In this document: piece by piece, positions 44,101-55,330 of the stretch
Position numbering within the stretch: the first letter of the stretch is position 1
Layout: every line of letters begins with the position of its first letter
From: Mayamaea pseudoterrestris
Taxonomy: Eukaryota > Bacillariophyta > Bacillariophyceae > Sellaphorales > Sellaphoraceae
Reading direction: 5' to 3'
DNA: 64,000 nucleotides
Assembly: GCA_027923505.1 (NCBI GenBank)
Contig: BROI01000010.1
Span: 992,001 to 1,056,000, forward strand
Translations under genes and position numbers: made by a program
Notes under the pieces: model-generated
Databases searched by the model: none
What the model was told of the DNA's origin: nothing
What the model saw: only the letters and a program-made list of their open reading frames with translations

Positions 44101-47100
44101 AACTTGTCACCAGTCTCAGCCTGCAGATGCCGTGACATTCAAACACACCTACAGCAGGCCATGTATACAACCAAATGATACCAGAATGGTGCCAACATCA
44201 TTATTCAGGCTGCGCAACAAGATGGTATGCCTGGCTAGTGTCTCAGGGGACGGCAATGATATTGGTGACAACTTGTCACCAGTCTCAGCCTGCAGATGCC
44301 GTGACATTCAAACGCCCCTACAGCAGGCCATGTATACACCCAAATGACACCAGAATGGTGCCAACATCATTATTCAGGCTGCGCTACAAGATGGTATGCC
44401 TGGCTAGTGTCTCAGGGGACGGCAATGATATTGGTGACAACTTGTCACCAGTCTCAGCCTGCAGATGCCGTGACATTCAAACGCCCCTACAGCAGGCCAT
44501 GTATACACCCAAATGACACCAGAATGGTGCCAACATCATTATTCAGGCTGCGCTACAAGATGGTATGCCTGGCTAGTGTCTCAGGGGACGGCAATGATAT
44601 TGGTGACAACTTGTCACCAGTCTCAGCCTGCAGATGCCGTGACATTCAAACGCCCCTACAGCAGGCCATGTATACACCCAAATGACACCAGAATGGTGCC
44701 AACATCATTATTCAGGCTGCGCTACAAGATGGTATGCCTGGCTAGTGTCTCAGGGGACGGCAATGATATTGGTGACAACTTGTCACCAGTCTCAGCCTGC
44801 AGATGCCGTGACATTCAAACGCCCCTACAGCAGGCCATGTATACACCCAAATGACACCAGAATGGTGCCAACATCATTATTCAGGCTGCGCTACAAGATG
44901 GTATGCCTGGCTAGTGTCTCAGGGGACGGCAATGATATTGGTGACAACTTGTCACCAGTCTCAGCCTGCAGATGCCGTGACATTCAAACGCCCCTACAGC
45001 AGGCCATGTATACAACCAAATGATACCAGAATGGTGCCAACATCATTATTCAGGCTGCGCTACAAGATGGTATGCCTGGCTAGTGTCTCAGGGGACGGCA
45101 ATGATATTGGTGACAACTTGTCACCAGTCTCAGCCTGCAGATGCCGTGACATTCAAACACCCCTTCAGCAGGCCATGTATACACTCAAATGACACCAGAA
45201 TGGTGCCAACATCATTATTCAGGCTGCGCTACAAGATGGTATGCCTGGCTAGTGTCTCAGGGGATGGCAATGATATTGGTGACAACTTGTCACCAGTCTC
45301 AGCCCGCAGATGCCGTGACATTCAAACGCCCCTACAGCAGGCCATGTATACACCCAAATGACACCAGAATGGTGCCAACATCATTATTCAGGCTGCGCAA
45401 CAAGATGGTATGCCTGGCTAGTGTCTCAGGGGACGGCAATGATATTGGTGACAACTTGTCACCAGTCTCAGCCTGCAGATGCCGTGACATTCAAACGCCC
45501 CTACAGCAGGCCATGTATACACCCAAATGACACCAGAATGGTGCCAACATCATTATTCAGGCTGCGCTACAAGATGGTATGCCTGGCTAGTGTCTCAGGG
45601 GACGGCAATGATATTGGTGACAACTTGTCACCAGTCTCAGCCCTGCAGATGCCGTGACATTCAAACGCCCCTACAGCAGGCCATGTAACCCAAAATGACA
45701 CCAGAATGGTGCCAACATCATTATTCAGGCTGCGCTACAAGATGGTATGCCTGGCTAGTGTCTCAGGGGACGGCAATGATATTGGTGACAACTTGTCACC
45801 AGTCTCAGCCTGCAGATGCCGTGACATTCAAACGCCCCTACAGCAGGCCATGTATACACCCAAATGACACCAGAATGGTGCCAACATCATTATTCAGGCT
45901 GCGCTACAAGATGGTATGCCTGGCTAGTGTCTCAGGGGACGGCAATGATATTGGTGACAACTTGTCACCAGTCTCAGCCTGCAGATGCCGTGACATTCAA
46001 ACGCCCCTACAGCAGGCCCTGTAGATGCCCAAAAGACACCAGAATGGTGCCAACATCATTATTCAGGCTGCGCAACAAGATGGTATGCCTGGCTAGTGTC
46101 TCAGGGGACGGCAATGATATTGGTGACAACTTGTCACCAGTCTCAGCCCGCAGATGCCGTGACATTCAAACGCCCCTACAGCAGGCCATGTATACACCCA
46201 AATGACACCAGAATGGTGCCAACATCATTATTCAGGCTGCGCTACAAGATGGTATGCCTGGCTAGTGTCTCAGGGGACGGTAATGATATTGGTGACAACT
46301 TGTCACCAGTCTCAGCCTGCAGATGCCGTGACATTCAAACGCCCCTACAGCAGGCCATGTATACACCCAAATGACACCAGAATGGTGCCAACATCATTAT
46401 TCAGGCTGCGCTACAAGATGGTATGCCTGGCTAGTGTCTCAGGGGACGGCAATGATATTGGTGACAACTTGTCACCAGTCTCAGCCTGCAGATGCCGTGA
46501 CATTCAAACGCCCCTACAGCAGGCCATGTATACACCCAAATGACACCAGAATGGTGCCAACATCATTATTCAGGCTGCGCAACAAGATGGTATGCCTGGC
46601 TAGTGTCTCAGGGGACGGCAATGATATTGGTGACAACTTGTCACCAGTCTCAGCCTGCAGATGCCGTGACATTCAAACGCCCCTACAGCAGGCCATGTAG
46701 ACGCCCAAATGACACCAGAATGGTGCCAACATCATTATTCAGGCTGCGCTACAAGATGGTATGCCTGGCTAGTGTCTCAGGGGACGGCAATGATATTGGT
46801 GACAACTTGTCACCAGTCTCAGCCTGCAGATGCCGTGACATTCAAACGCCCCTACAGCAAGCCGTGTACCACCCAAAACTACACAAGAATGGTGCCAACT
46901 TCATTACTCAGGCTGCGCTACAACATGGTATGCCTGGCTAGTGTCTCAGGGGACGGCAATGATATTGGTGACAACTTGTCACCAGTCTCAGCCTGCAGAT
47001 GCCGTGACATTCAAACGCCCCTACAGCAGGCCATGGTACACCCCAAATGACACCAGAATGGTGCCAACATCATTATTCAGGCTGCGCTACAAGATGGTAT

Positions 47101-50100
47101 GCCTGGCTAGTGTCTCAGGGGACGGCAATGATATTGGTGACAACTTGTCACCAGTCTCAGCCCGCAGATGCCGTGACATTCAAACGCCCCTACAGCAGGC
47201 CATGTATACACCCAAATGACACCAGAATGGTGCCAACATCATTATTCAGGCTGCGCTACAAGATGGTATGCCTGGCTAGTGTCTCAGGGGACGGCAATGA
47301 TATTGGTGACAACTTGTCACCAGTCTCAGCCTGCAGATGCCGTGACATTCAAACGCCCCTACAGCAGGCCCTGTAGGTGCCCAAATGACACCAGAATGGT
47401 GCCAACATCATTATTCAGGCTGCGCTACAAGATGGTATGCCTGGCTAGTGTCTCAGGGGACGGCAATGATATTGGTGACAACTTGTCACCAGTCTCAGCC
47501 TGCAGATGCCGTGACTTTCAAATGCCCCTACAGCAGGCCATGTATACCCAAAATGACACCAGAATGGTGCCAACATCATTATTCAGGCTGCGCTACAAGA
47601 TGGTATGCCTGGCTAGTGTCTCAGGGGACGGCAATGATATTGGTGACAACTTGTCACCAGTCTCAGCCTGCAGATGCCGTGACATTCAAACGCCCCTACA
47701 GCAGGCCATGTATACACCCAAATGACACCAGAATGGTGCCAACATCATTATTCAGGCTGCGCTACAAGATGGTATGCCTGGCTAGTGTCTCAGGGGACGG
47801 CAATGATATTGGTGACAACTTGTCACCAGTCTCAGCCTGCAGATGCCGTGACATTCAAACGCCCCTACAGCAGGCCATGTAGTACACCAAAATGACACCA
47901 GAATGGTGCCAACATCATTATTCAGGCTGCGCTACAAGATGGTATGCCTGGCTAGTGTCTCAGGGGACAGCAATGATATTGGTGACAACTTGTCACCAGT
48001 CTCAGCCCGCAGATGCCGTGACATTCAAACGCCCCTACAGCAGGCCCTGTAGGCGCCCAAATTACACCAGAATGGTGCCAACATCATTATTCAGGCTGCG
48101 CTACAAGATGGTATGCCTGGCTAGTGTCTCAGGGGACGGCAATGATATTGGTGACAACTTGTCACCAGTCTCAGCCTGCAGATGCCGTGACATTCAAACG
48201 CCCCTACAGCAGGCCATGTAGGTGCCCAAATGACACCAGAATGGTGCCAACATCATTATTCAGGCTGCGCTACAAGATGGTATGCCTGGCTAGTGTCTCA
48301 GGGGATGGCAATGATATTGGTGACAACTTGTCACCAGTCTCAGCCCGCAGATGCCGTGACATTCAAAAGCCCCTACAGCAGGCCATGTATACACCCAAAT
48401 TACACCAGAATGGTGCCAACATCATTATTCAGGCTGCGCTACAAGATGGTATGCCTGGCTAGTGTCTCAGGGGACGGCAATGATATTGGTGACAACTTGT
48501 CACCAGTCTCAGCCTGCAGATGCCGTGACATTCAAACGCCCCTACAGCAGGCCATGTATACACCCAAATGACACCAGAATGGTGCCAACATCATTATTCA
48601 GGCTGCGCTACAAGATGGTATGCCTGGCTAGTGTCTCAGGGGACGGCAATGATATTGGTGACAACTTGTCACCAGTCTCAGCCTGCAGATGCCGTGACAT
48701 TCAAACGCCCCTACAGCAGGCCATGTATACACCAAAATGACACCAGAATGGTGCCAACATCATTATTCAGGCTGCGCTACAAGATGGTATGCCTGGCTAG
48801 TGTCTCAGGGGACGGCAATGATATTGGTGACAACTTGTCACCAGTCTCAGCCTGCAGATGCCGTGACATTCAAACGCCCCTACAGCAGGCCATGTATACA
48901 CCCAAATGACACCAGAATGGTGCCAACATCATTATACAAACTGCGCCTCAAGAAGGTATGCCTAGCTATTGTCTCAGGGGACAGCAATGATATTGGTGAC
49001 AACTTGTCACCAGTCTCAGCCTGCAGATGCCGTGACATTCAAACGCCCCTACAGCAGGCCATGTATACACCCAAATGACAGAATGGTGCCAACATCATTA
49101 TTCAAGCTGCGCTACAAGATGGTATGCCTGGCTAGTGTCTCAGGGGACGGCAATGATATTGGTGACAACTTGTCACCAGTCTCAGCCTGCAGATGCCGTG
49201 ACATTCAAACGCCCCTACAGCAGGCCATGTAGATACACCCAAATGACACCAGAATGGTGCCAACATCATTATTCAGGCTGCGCTACAAGATGGTATGCCT
49301 GGCTAGTGTCTCAGGGGACGGCAATGATATTGGTGACAACTTGTCACCAGTCTCAGCCTGCAGATGCCGTGACATTCAAACGCCCCTACAGCAGGCCTGG
49401 TATGATCTCAAAATCCACGAGAATGGTGCCAACATCATTATTCAGGCTGCGCTACAAGATGGTATGCCTGGCTAGTGTCTCAGGGGACGGCAATGATATT
49501 GGTGACAACTTGTCACCAGTCTCAGCCTGCAGATGCCGTGACATTCAAACGCCCCTACAGCAGGCCATGTATACACCCAAATGACACCAGAATGGTGCCA
49601 ACATCATTATTCAGGCTGCGCAACAAGATGGTATGCCTGGCTAGTGTCTCAGGGGATGGCAATGATATTGGTGACAACTTGTCACCAGTCTCAGCCTGCA
49701 GATGCCGTGACATTCAAACGCCCCTACAGCAGGCCATGTATACAACCAAATGACACCAGAATGGTGCCAACATCATTATTCAGGCTGCGCTACAAGATGG
49801 TATGCCTGGCTAGTGTCTCAGGGGATGGCAATGATATTGGTGACAACTTGTCACCAGTCTCAGCCTGCAGATGCCGTGACATTCAAACGCCCCATACAGC
49901 AGGCCATGTATACACCCAAATGACACCAGAATGGTGCCAACATCATTATTCAGGCTGCGCTACAAGATGGTATGCCTGGCTAGTGTCTCAGGGGACGGCA
50001 ATGATATTGGTGACAACTTGTCACCAGTCTCAGCCCGCAGATGCCGTGACATTCAAACGCCCCTACAGCAGGCCATGTATACACCCAAATGACACCAGAA

Positions 50101-50863
50101 TGGTGCCAACATCATTATTCAAGCTGCGCTACAAGATGGTATGCCTGGCTAGTGTCTCAGGGGATGGCAATGATATTGGTGACAACTTGTCACCAGTCTC
50201 AGCCTGCAGATGCCGTGACATTCAAACGCCCCTACCGTACAGCAGGCCATGTATACACCCAAATGACACCAGAATGGTGCCAACATCATTATTCAGGCTG
50301 CGCTACAAGATGGTATGCCTGGCTAGTGTCTCAGGGGACAGCAATGATATTGGTGACAACTTGTCACCAGTCTCAGCCTGCAGATGCCGTGACATTCAAA
50401 CGCCCCTAGAACAGGCCATGAGTATACCCAAATGACACCAGAATGGTGCCAACATCATTATTCAGGCTGCGCTACAAGATGGTATGCCTGGCTAGTGTCT
50501 CAGGGGACGGTAATGATATTGGTGACAACTTGTCACCAGTCTCAGCCTGCAGATGCCGTGACATTCAAATGCCCCTACAGCAGGCCATGTATACACCCAA
50601 ATGACACCAGAATGGTGCCAACATCATTATTCAGGCTGCGCTACAAGATGGTATGCCTGGCTAGTGTCTCAGGGGATGGCAATGATATTGGTGACAACTT
50701 GTCACCAGTCTCAGCCCGCAGATGCCATGACATTCAAATGCCCCTACAGCAGGCCATGTATACACCCAAATGACACCAGAATGGTGCCAACATCATTATT
50801 CAGGCTGCGCAACAAGATGGTATGCCTGGCTAGTGTCTCAGGGGACGGCAATGATATTGGTGA
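41111..50863. repeat. Satellite C, right uniform block
   Basis: About 58 near-identical 169-bp monomers. Variants recur: TTCAAGCTGCGC at about 41,347, 41,518, 43,031, 43,875, 49,103 and 50,120; linker CCCTGTAGRTGCCC-like forms at 46,017, 47,369 and 48,045, spaced exactly 8 and 4 monomers. Some units are altered, such as one near 42,128 lacking about ten bases and one near 44,090 lacking nine. The block ends mid-monomer at 50,863, directly against satellite B. Confidence 0.9.
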
Positions 50864-51874
50864 TGCCCTGGCCACCCAACAACCCAATGAGTCAGGCAAA
50901 ACATGTCCAGGGTGTGCCATTGACATGAGGATGGGCTGACATGGTGCAAAACGGACTGGAGGCCTACGCCATCTGCAAAATGGGTGTGGCCAACACCCCA
51001 AATTATGGAATCATACCACTACAATGTCCCGTCCCCTGATCACCCAACAACCCAATGAGTCATGCAAAACATGTCCAGGGTGTGCCATTGACATGAGGAT
51101 GGTCGGACATGGTACAAAACGGACTGCCTGGAGGCCTACAGCATGGAATGGTCTACAAGATGGGTGTGGCCAACACCCCAAATTATGGAATCATACCACT
51201 ACAATGCCCCATCCCCTGATCACCCAACAACCCAATGAGTCATGCAAAACATGTCCAGGGTGTGCCATTGACATGAGGATGGGCTGAAATAGTACAAAAC
51301 GGACTGCCTGGAGGCCTACAGCATGGAATGGTCTACAAGATGGGTGTGGCCAACACCCCAAATTATGGAATCATACCACTACAATGCCCCATGCCCTGGC
51401 CACCCAACAACCCAATGAGTCAGGCAAAACATGTCCAGGGTGTGCCATTGACATGAGGATGGGCTGAAATGGTGCAAAACGGACTGCCTGGAGGCCTACA
51501 CCATCTGCAAAATGGGTGTGGCCAACACCCCAAATTATGGAATCATACCACTACAATGCCCCGTCCCCTGATCTCCCAACAACCCAATGAGTCATGCAAA
51601 ACATGTCCAGGGTGTGCCATTGACATAAGGATGGTCTGACATGGTGCAAAACGGACTGCCTGGAGGCCTACAGCATGGAATGGTCAAAAAGATGATTGTG
51701 GCCAACACCCCAAATTATGGAATCATACCACTACAATGCCCCAAGCCCTGGCCACCCAACAACCCAATGAGTCAGGCAAAACATGTCCAGGGTGTGCCAT
51801 TGACATGAGGATGGGCTGAAATGGTGCAAAACAGACTGCCTGGAGACCTACACCTTCTGCAAAATGGGTGTGGC
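50864..51874. repeat. Satellite B block between satellite C and the retrotransposon island
   Basis: Anchors at 50,901, 51,069, 51,249, 51,429, 51,601 and 51,781 give steps of 168, 180, 180, 172 and 180 bp, so the strict 172/180 alternation is lost. Some monomers mix features, such as a 180-bp form ending in CCCCATCCCCTGATC. The block begins mid-monomer at ATGCCCTGGCC after the C array and stops mid-monomer at 51,874 after GGGTGTGGC. Confidence 0.92.
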
Positions 51875-52659
51875 TAGCAGGTATGCAACAGAAAGTAGTA
51901 TCACTATGCCGTTAAAAGTAGCGCACCTCGGAATCGAACCAAGGATAACCGGCTATATCACCTCTAAACACGCTGCTACTTTTCCGTCTGCTAGTGTACT
52001 ATATGCTGCATACAAGGCACCATGCACTATGACAAGTAAAGGTATCGCTCTGGTTGCTGTTTTTCGTGTGCAACCTGCTACTCCCCTAGCTTTGCGCGTC
52101 ATAGTGCTAACTCGTCTTCCGTTTCAGCTGGCATTTTCGTCTCGCGGGGGAATGTCACTTTTCAGTTTTTCCTGCGGCGTTTCGGGCTCGGCGCATCTTT
52201 GTGCACTCCCCAGGGTCCGCGACTCCCCATCGTTCGTTCGTGACAAACCCGTGCAACCAGTGAATTTTTGCTTTTTCTTCGCTTGATTCGATCGCAACTC
52301 GAACCAGCAGCCTCAGTCCAGATCTCTCGATAGGGACGCTACCATATTGTAACTTGTAAATCAAATCGTTGCACCTTTCGCTTGTAGCTGTCCTTGGATG
52401 GCCAATCCAAGCTTGCAGTTGCTACAATACGAGAGACGAATAAATCGCTTTCTTAACTCTTCAAGCTTAGTAAGTCTGCTTGTTTCTACTCTATATCGCA
52501 CTAGTTTCAGCAATATACTTGTTGAATCGCTTCGAAGCCGTCGCTGCCACGCATCACGCGATCGTGAGGCTGTGGTGAGCCGCGAGTGCCGCTGTGTCAC
52601 CCTATCGGACATTCGGTGTGACTTGCCCGATTTTCGCTGTTTTCGTTCGCATCCTGCAA
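51875..52659 (-). mobile_element. Probable 3' LTR of the minus-strand Copia fragment
   Basis: This 785-bp stretch lies just past the purine tract GAGGGGAG and ends exactly at the satellite border. On the minus strand it starts TTGCAGGATGCGAAC and ends GTTGCATACCTGCTA, which are near-perfect inverted copies of each other. A GATATAGAG TATA-like box lies at about 52,490-52,498 (minus). The ends are not the usual TG...CA, and no second LTR is present for comparison, so the call is tentative. A second copy of the tract-plus-start motif (27 of 32 bases by eye) lies inside at about 52,055-52,087, hinting at a nested or duplicated end. Confidence 0.45.
51914..51983 (-). other. tRNA-like sequence with pol III B box
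   Basis: On the minus strand, CTTGG-TTCGATT-CCGAG (51,943-51,927) forms a five-pair T-stem with a seven-base loop and contains a perfect B box GGTTCGATTCC. A TTTT run follows at 51,917-51,914, as a pol III terminator would. The ends AAAAGTAGC and GCTACTTTT are exact nine-base inverted copies 70 nt apart. A weak A-box-like TAGCAGCGTGTTTAGAGG lies upstream. I could not build a full cloverleaf with a normal D arm or anticodon arm, so this is a tRNA relic or tRNA-like stem, not an intact tRNA gene. Confidence 0.4.
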
Positions 52660-52660
52660 C

Positions 52661-52668
52661 TCCCCTCA
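52661..52668 (-). other. Polypurine tract of the minus-strand Copia fragment
   Basis: GAGGGGAG on the minus strand, a few bases past the end of the RNase H coding region and immediately before the probable LTR start. This is the normal place for the primer of plus-strand DNA synthesis in LTR retrotransposons. The plus-strand element has a comparable GAGGGAGAG at 60,161-60,169 followed by a similar TCGCAG start. Confidence 0.5.
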
Positions 52669-52676
52669 AGTCATAC

Positions 52677-53652
52677 CTAATAGTTAGATTCCTTGAAGAG
52701 CAGGTTCTTTAAGTGCTTGCTTGCCGTAGCCCGTGGAAGAAACTTGGTAAGTACATCCGCCGGGTTTGTCGTTCCCATGATGTGGTTGAAATTAATAATT
52801 CCCGCCGCAATCGCTTCGCGTACACGGTGAAATGCCAGTGCATTGTGTCGCTTCGTCAGACTAGAGTGCGGTAGGTTGCTGCTTTGCGTTACCGACTTGT
52901 TGTCTCCAAACATCCATGAAGGTCCGTCGAGCGGAACTCCCAACATGCGTAGCGTGAAGCGAAGATCCATGATCTGCTCCGTGCTCACTCTCGCTGCTAC
53001 AAACTCCGAGCCGTACGTCGCCGTCTCGACCGTCGCTTGGCGTTTCGAAAACCAATCAACGACTGTTCCATTCAACATGTGTAGCATGCCCATCGCTGCC
53101 CGTCCCGTCGTGTAATCGTGGTACAGGTTCGCATCTTCGAACGTTGACATTCGCACCGCCTTGCCGCGCGGCGTGGGCATGTTCCACGGAAGCTCTTCGC
53201 AGATCTTGCCGTACACACTGTAATCCCAATCCATCTTGTCAACTGTCGCGTATCGCTCGTCCGTTGGAATCGAAACGTTGAATCGAATCGCTCCATCCGG
53301 GTATCTTCGTAAGTATCCGCAAATATGCTTCAACCGTTCCAAGTGCCCCGCTCGTGGCGCAGCTCGGAATCTCCCCATAGTCATGACAGCACAGTGAATG
53401 TCGAATCGACGCCAAACTTACTGCCCATTGCAACGCACCAATTATCGATTGATACTTGCGAATTCCGTCGTCGTCAAGTTCTTTCGTTCTCTGTCGGAGT
53501 TCCGATGATCGCCCGTCAGTAGTGGACTTGTCTCGCGGTCGGCGGTTCCTCGCCGAACATTTTCTTTGTAGTTCGCTAGTAGTCTTGTGACGTACTTCTT
53601 CGCTCGACAGAGTATGCGCCGTCCAAGCGGAGCCAGGCCAAAACATTACCAC
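52677..53652 (-). mobile_element. Copia reverse transcriptase end and RNase H domain (fossil)
   Basis: The upstream part holds the Copia reverse transcriptase connection motif (YQSIIGALQWAVSL). Downstream lies RNase H with TGRAAMGMLHMLNG, VDWFSKRQATVETATYGSEF, VLTKFLPRA and the acidic FGDNKSV region. In a live element these domains copy the RNA and remove it from the hybrid inside the virus-like particle. Here the coding region is broken and lacks everything upstream. Confidence 0.85.
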
Positions 53653-53656
53653 CTAC

Positions 53657-55330
53657 ATGGATGCGCTTATTATCAAAGCAAAGCCATTAATTAATGCGGG
53701 TCAGTATCCGCATTCCCTGACCACCAAAGTGCTGAAAAACCTTCTCCAAGCAGGAGGCGAGCGCTGCCTTGAAAACACTGGCGGCGAGGAGTTCATAGAC
53801 GAAATGAAAGCTTGGAAAGCTAAGCATGTCATTGGCTTGAAAGCTTGCTCGAATATGACTCCAACGGATCAGGATGCTTACATGACGCGTGAGCATCTAA
53901 CATTAAAGGATTTGGCGCAGGTAGCTAATACTGCTTACCGCCAGATTCATGCGGCAAATGACTGGGTTCCCGCCAAGAATCCGCGCGACAAGACTGCCAT
54001 TCCGCCCGCCTTTGGAGGCGTTGTTCAACTTGACAAAGCCAAGGCAAACGGAAGGGGAGCAAAGGAGGAGAAGACTTGTCACATTTGCCATAAGCCCGGC
54101 CATTTTCAGCGCGATTGCCCACAGGCAACGACCGTGAAAACTAGCAACAAGCGCGGCGCTCCCAAAGGAAATGGAAAAGGGAAGCCCAAGACTGCTCCAA
54201 AGAGTGGAAAGGGTGCTTCGTCAAAGGCGATTGACGATGTCCATCACTACCATGCGCCATGGCGGCGAATTGCTCCTTCAGCATCGCAGCCATCTACCAT
54301 TGAAAAGGGAGGAAAGACCTACCATTGGTGCGCGCATTGCAACAAGTGGCAACTTAACCATGGCACTGACGAGCACACTGGAAGTAAATCTGCTCCGGCT
54401 GCTGCTCCCAATGGTGGTCATCTTGCTTGGTTTGATACGCCAGCTGCTTATCTAGCTATCGAGGATCCATCAGCTTGCGCCCAAGCCGCCGCTGACGCCA
54501 AAGCCCTTGCTTTAGCCAATGACGATTGTTCTCTTGAAGAAGGTGAAGAAGCTGTCATTGACGAGATTGCGTCTGCCATGGTGGACGGCGAGGATGCCAT
54601 TGCTTCCATTGTTGCTGATGATCCAATGATCATTGATGAGCATACGCCAGCGGCCATTGTCGCCAAGCTCTGCAATATTGAGCGCTCTCCTAGTGATGAT
54701 CGCTATGAGTCTGATGTGCAGTTTGCTCGGAATGCAGCTATTCAAGCGAGGGAGCTTGCAAGTGGTGTTAACGCTCCCCCTGCAAAGATTGCTAAGTTGA
54801 ATCCTGCTGCTCCAGCTTGGACGCCTCCTTCGAGCCCCAACTCCGAGCCATCTGCCAAGCGCCCTACCAAGCCAAACAAGGTGCTTTACCGTCGCTCTCG
54901 CAGTCTCTCTCCAAGTGCACTTTCATTTGTGCTTATGATTGGATTGATTTGCTTGGTGAATTCGTGCTCAGCAGCTCGATTGGTTAAGCGCCCAGCTTCG
55001 GCCCTGCCTGTGAGCCATTTGACTTTAAGTGAGGCATTCTTCACTGTGACTCGAACTGTTTCATCTCTTGTTCATTCAAATAACGCAACTGAGACTCAGG
55101 CTTTGCATACTGCTGTGGCCCAGCAGTTTGCCAATACAACAGCTGCCCTTGGCGAGAGTCTCCATTTGGCTGATCAACTTGGCCATTCCATCATGACAGT
55201 TGGTTGCGAGAGCCTTTCTCTTGTCCATGTCATCGGCCGTTTGATTTACCATCATTGGCGTTTGATGGTGCCTGGGATTCTTTGGTTGACGCTCACTAGT
55301 GTCGCCATTGCTTTGATATTTTGGAAGCCA
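53657..55330 (+). mobile_element. Gag-like region with two zinc-binding motifs and two hydrophobic segments (fossil)
   Basis: The first part is a Gag-like helical region beginning inside the normal protein. A CCHC knuckle (CHICHKPGHFQRDC, about 54,077-54,118) should bind nucleic acid. A second Cys/His motif (WCAHCNKW with two later histidines, about 54,329-54,376) follows after a basic linker and is typical of diatom-type Copia Gag. Further on are two hydrophobic stretches, near 54,917-54,976 and 55,265-55,324, followed by an Arg/His-rich tract. Their position between the zinc motifs and the protease is not where an envelope gene would lie. Confidence 0.8.

Larger units (their letters stand above)
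31881..50863. repeat. Satellite C array, 169-bp monomer, about 112 copies
   Basis: The unit runs AATGACACCAGAATGGTGCC, ATCATTATTCAGGCTGCGC, ACAAGATGGTATGCCTGGC, TAGTGTCTCAGGGGAC, GGTGACAACTTGTCACC, AGTCTCAGCCTGCAGATGCC, TCAAACGCCCCTACAGCAGG, CCATGTATACACCC. Starts at 32,052, 32,221, 32,390 and 32,559 give an exact 169-bp step. C aligns with A and B through shared landmarks: GTGCCATT/GTGCCAAC, GGTATGCCTGGC against GGACTGCCTGGAGG, TCAAACGCCCC, and ACCCAAATGA. Because 169 is one more than a multiple of three, two frames stay open across two monomers and give repeated open frames of about 113 residues; these are artefacts of the repeat. Confidence 0.97.
51875..53652 (-). mobile_element. Ty1/Copia retrotransposon, 3' fragment, minus strand (fossil)
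   Basis: Read on the minus strand, this is the tail of a Copia element: the end of the reverse transcriptase region, RNase H, a purine tract, then a probable 3' LTR ending flush against satellite B. Protein style (GALQWAVSL, TGRAAMGMLH, ATYGSEFVAAR, FGDNKSV, KRHNALAFHRVREAIAAG, NPADVLTKF) matches Copia RNase H of the kind found in diatom elements. It belongs to a different Copia lineage from the plus-strand element beside it. The 5' LTR, Gag, protease and integrase are absent, and the remaining coding part has at least one break. It is a fossil and cannot be dated without its other LTR. Confidence 0.88.

Noticed and set aside
31900-50900. Dozens of open frames of about 113 residues (up to 284) in satellite C, apparently a repeated protein family
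   Set aside because: The 169-bp unit shifts frame by one each copy and two frames lack stops, so every pair of monomers gives the same open frame. The same DNA is read in two frames, and small changes shift it freely.
52024-52107. Ten-base inverted repeat GCACTATGAC / GTCATAGTGC as a functional hairpin
   Set aside because: The arms are 64 bases apart and short; a chance match is plausible and nothing else supports function.
51864-52286. 140-residue plus-strand open frame as a host gene
   Set aside because: It starts inside satellite B and runs antisense through the probable LTR; no recognisable domain or gene context.
54900-55330. Envelope gene suggested by hydrophobic segments
   Set aside because: The segments lie between Gag zinc motifs and protease; envelope genes of LTR elements lie after pol, where here only the purine tract and LTR stub follow.
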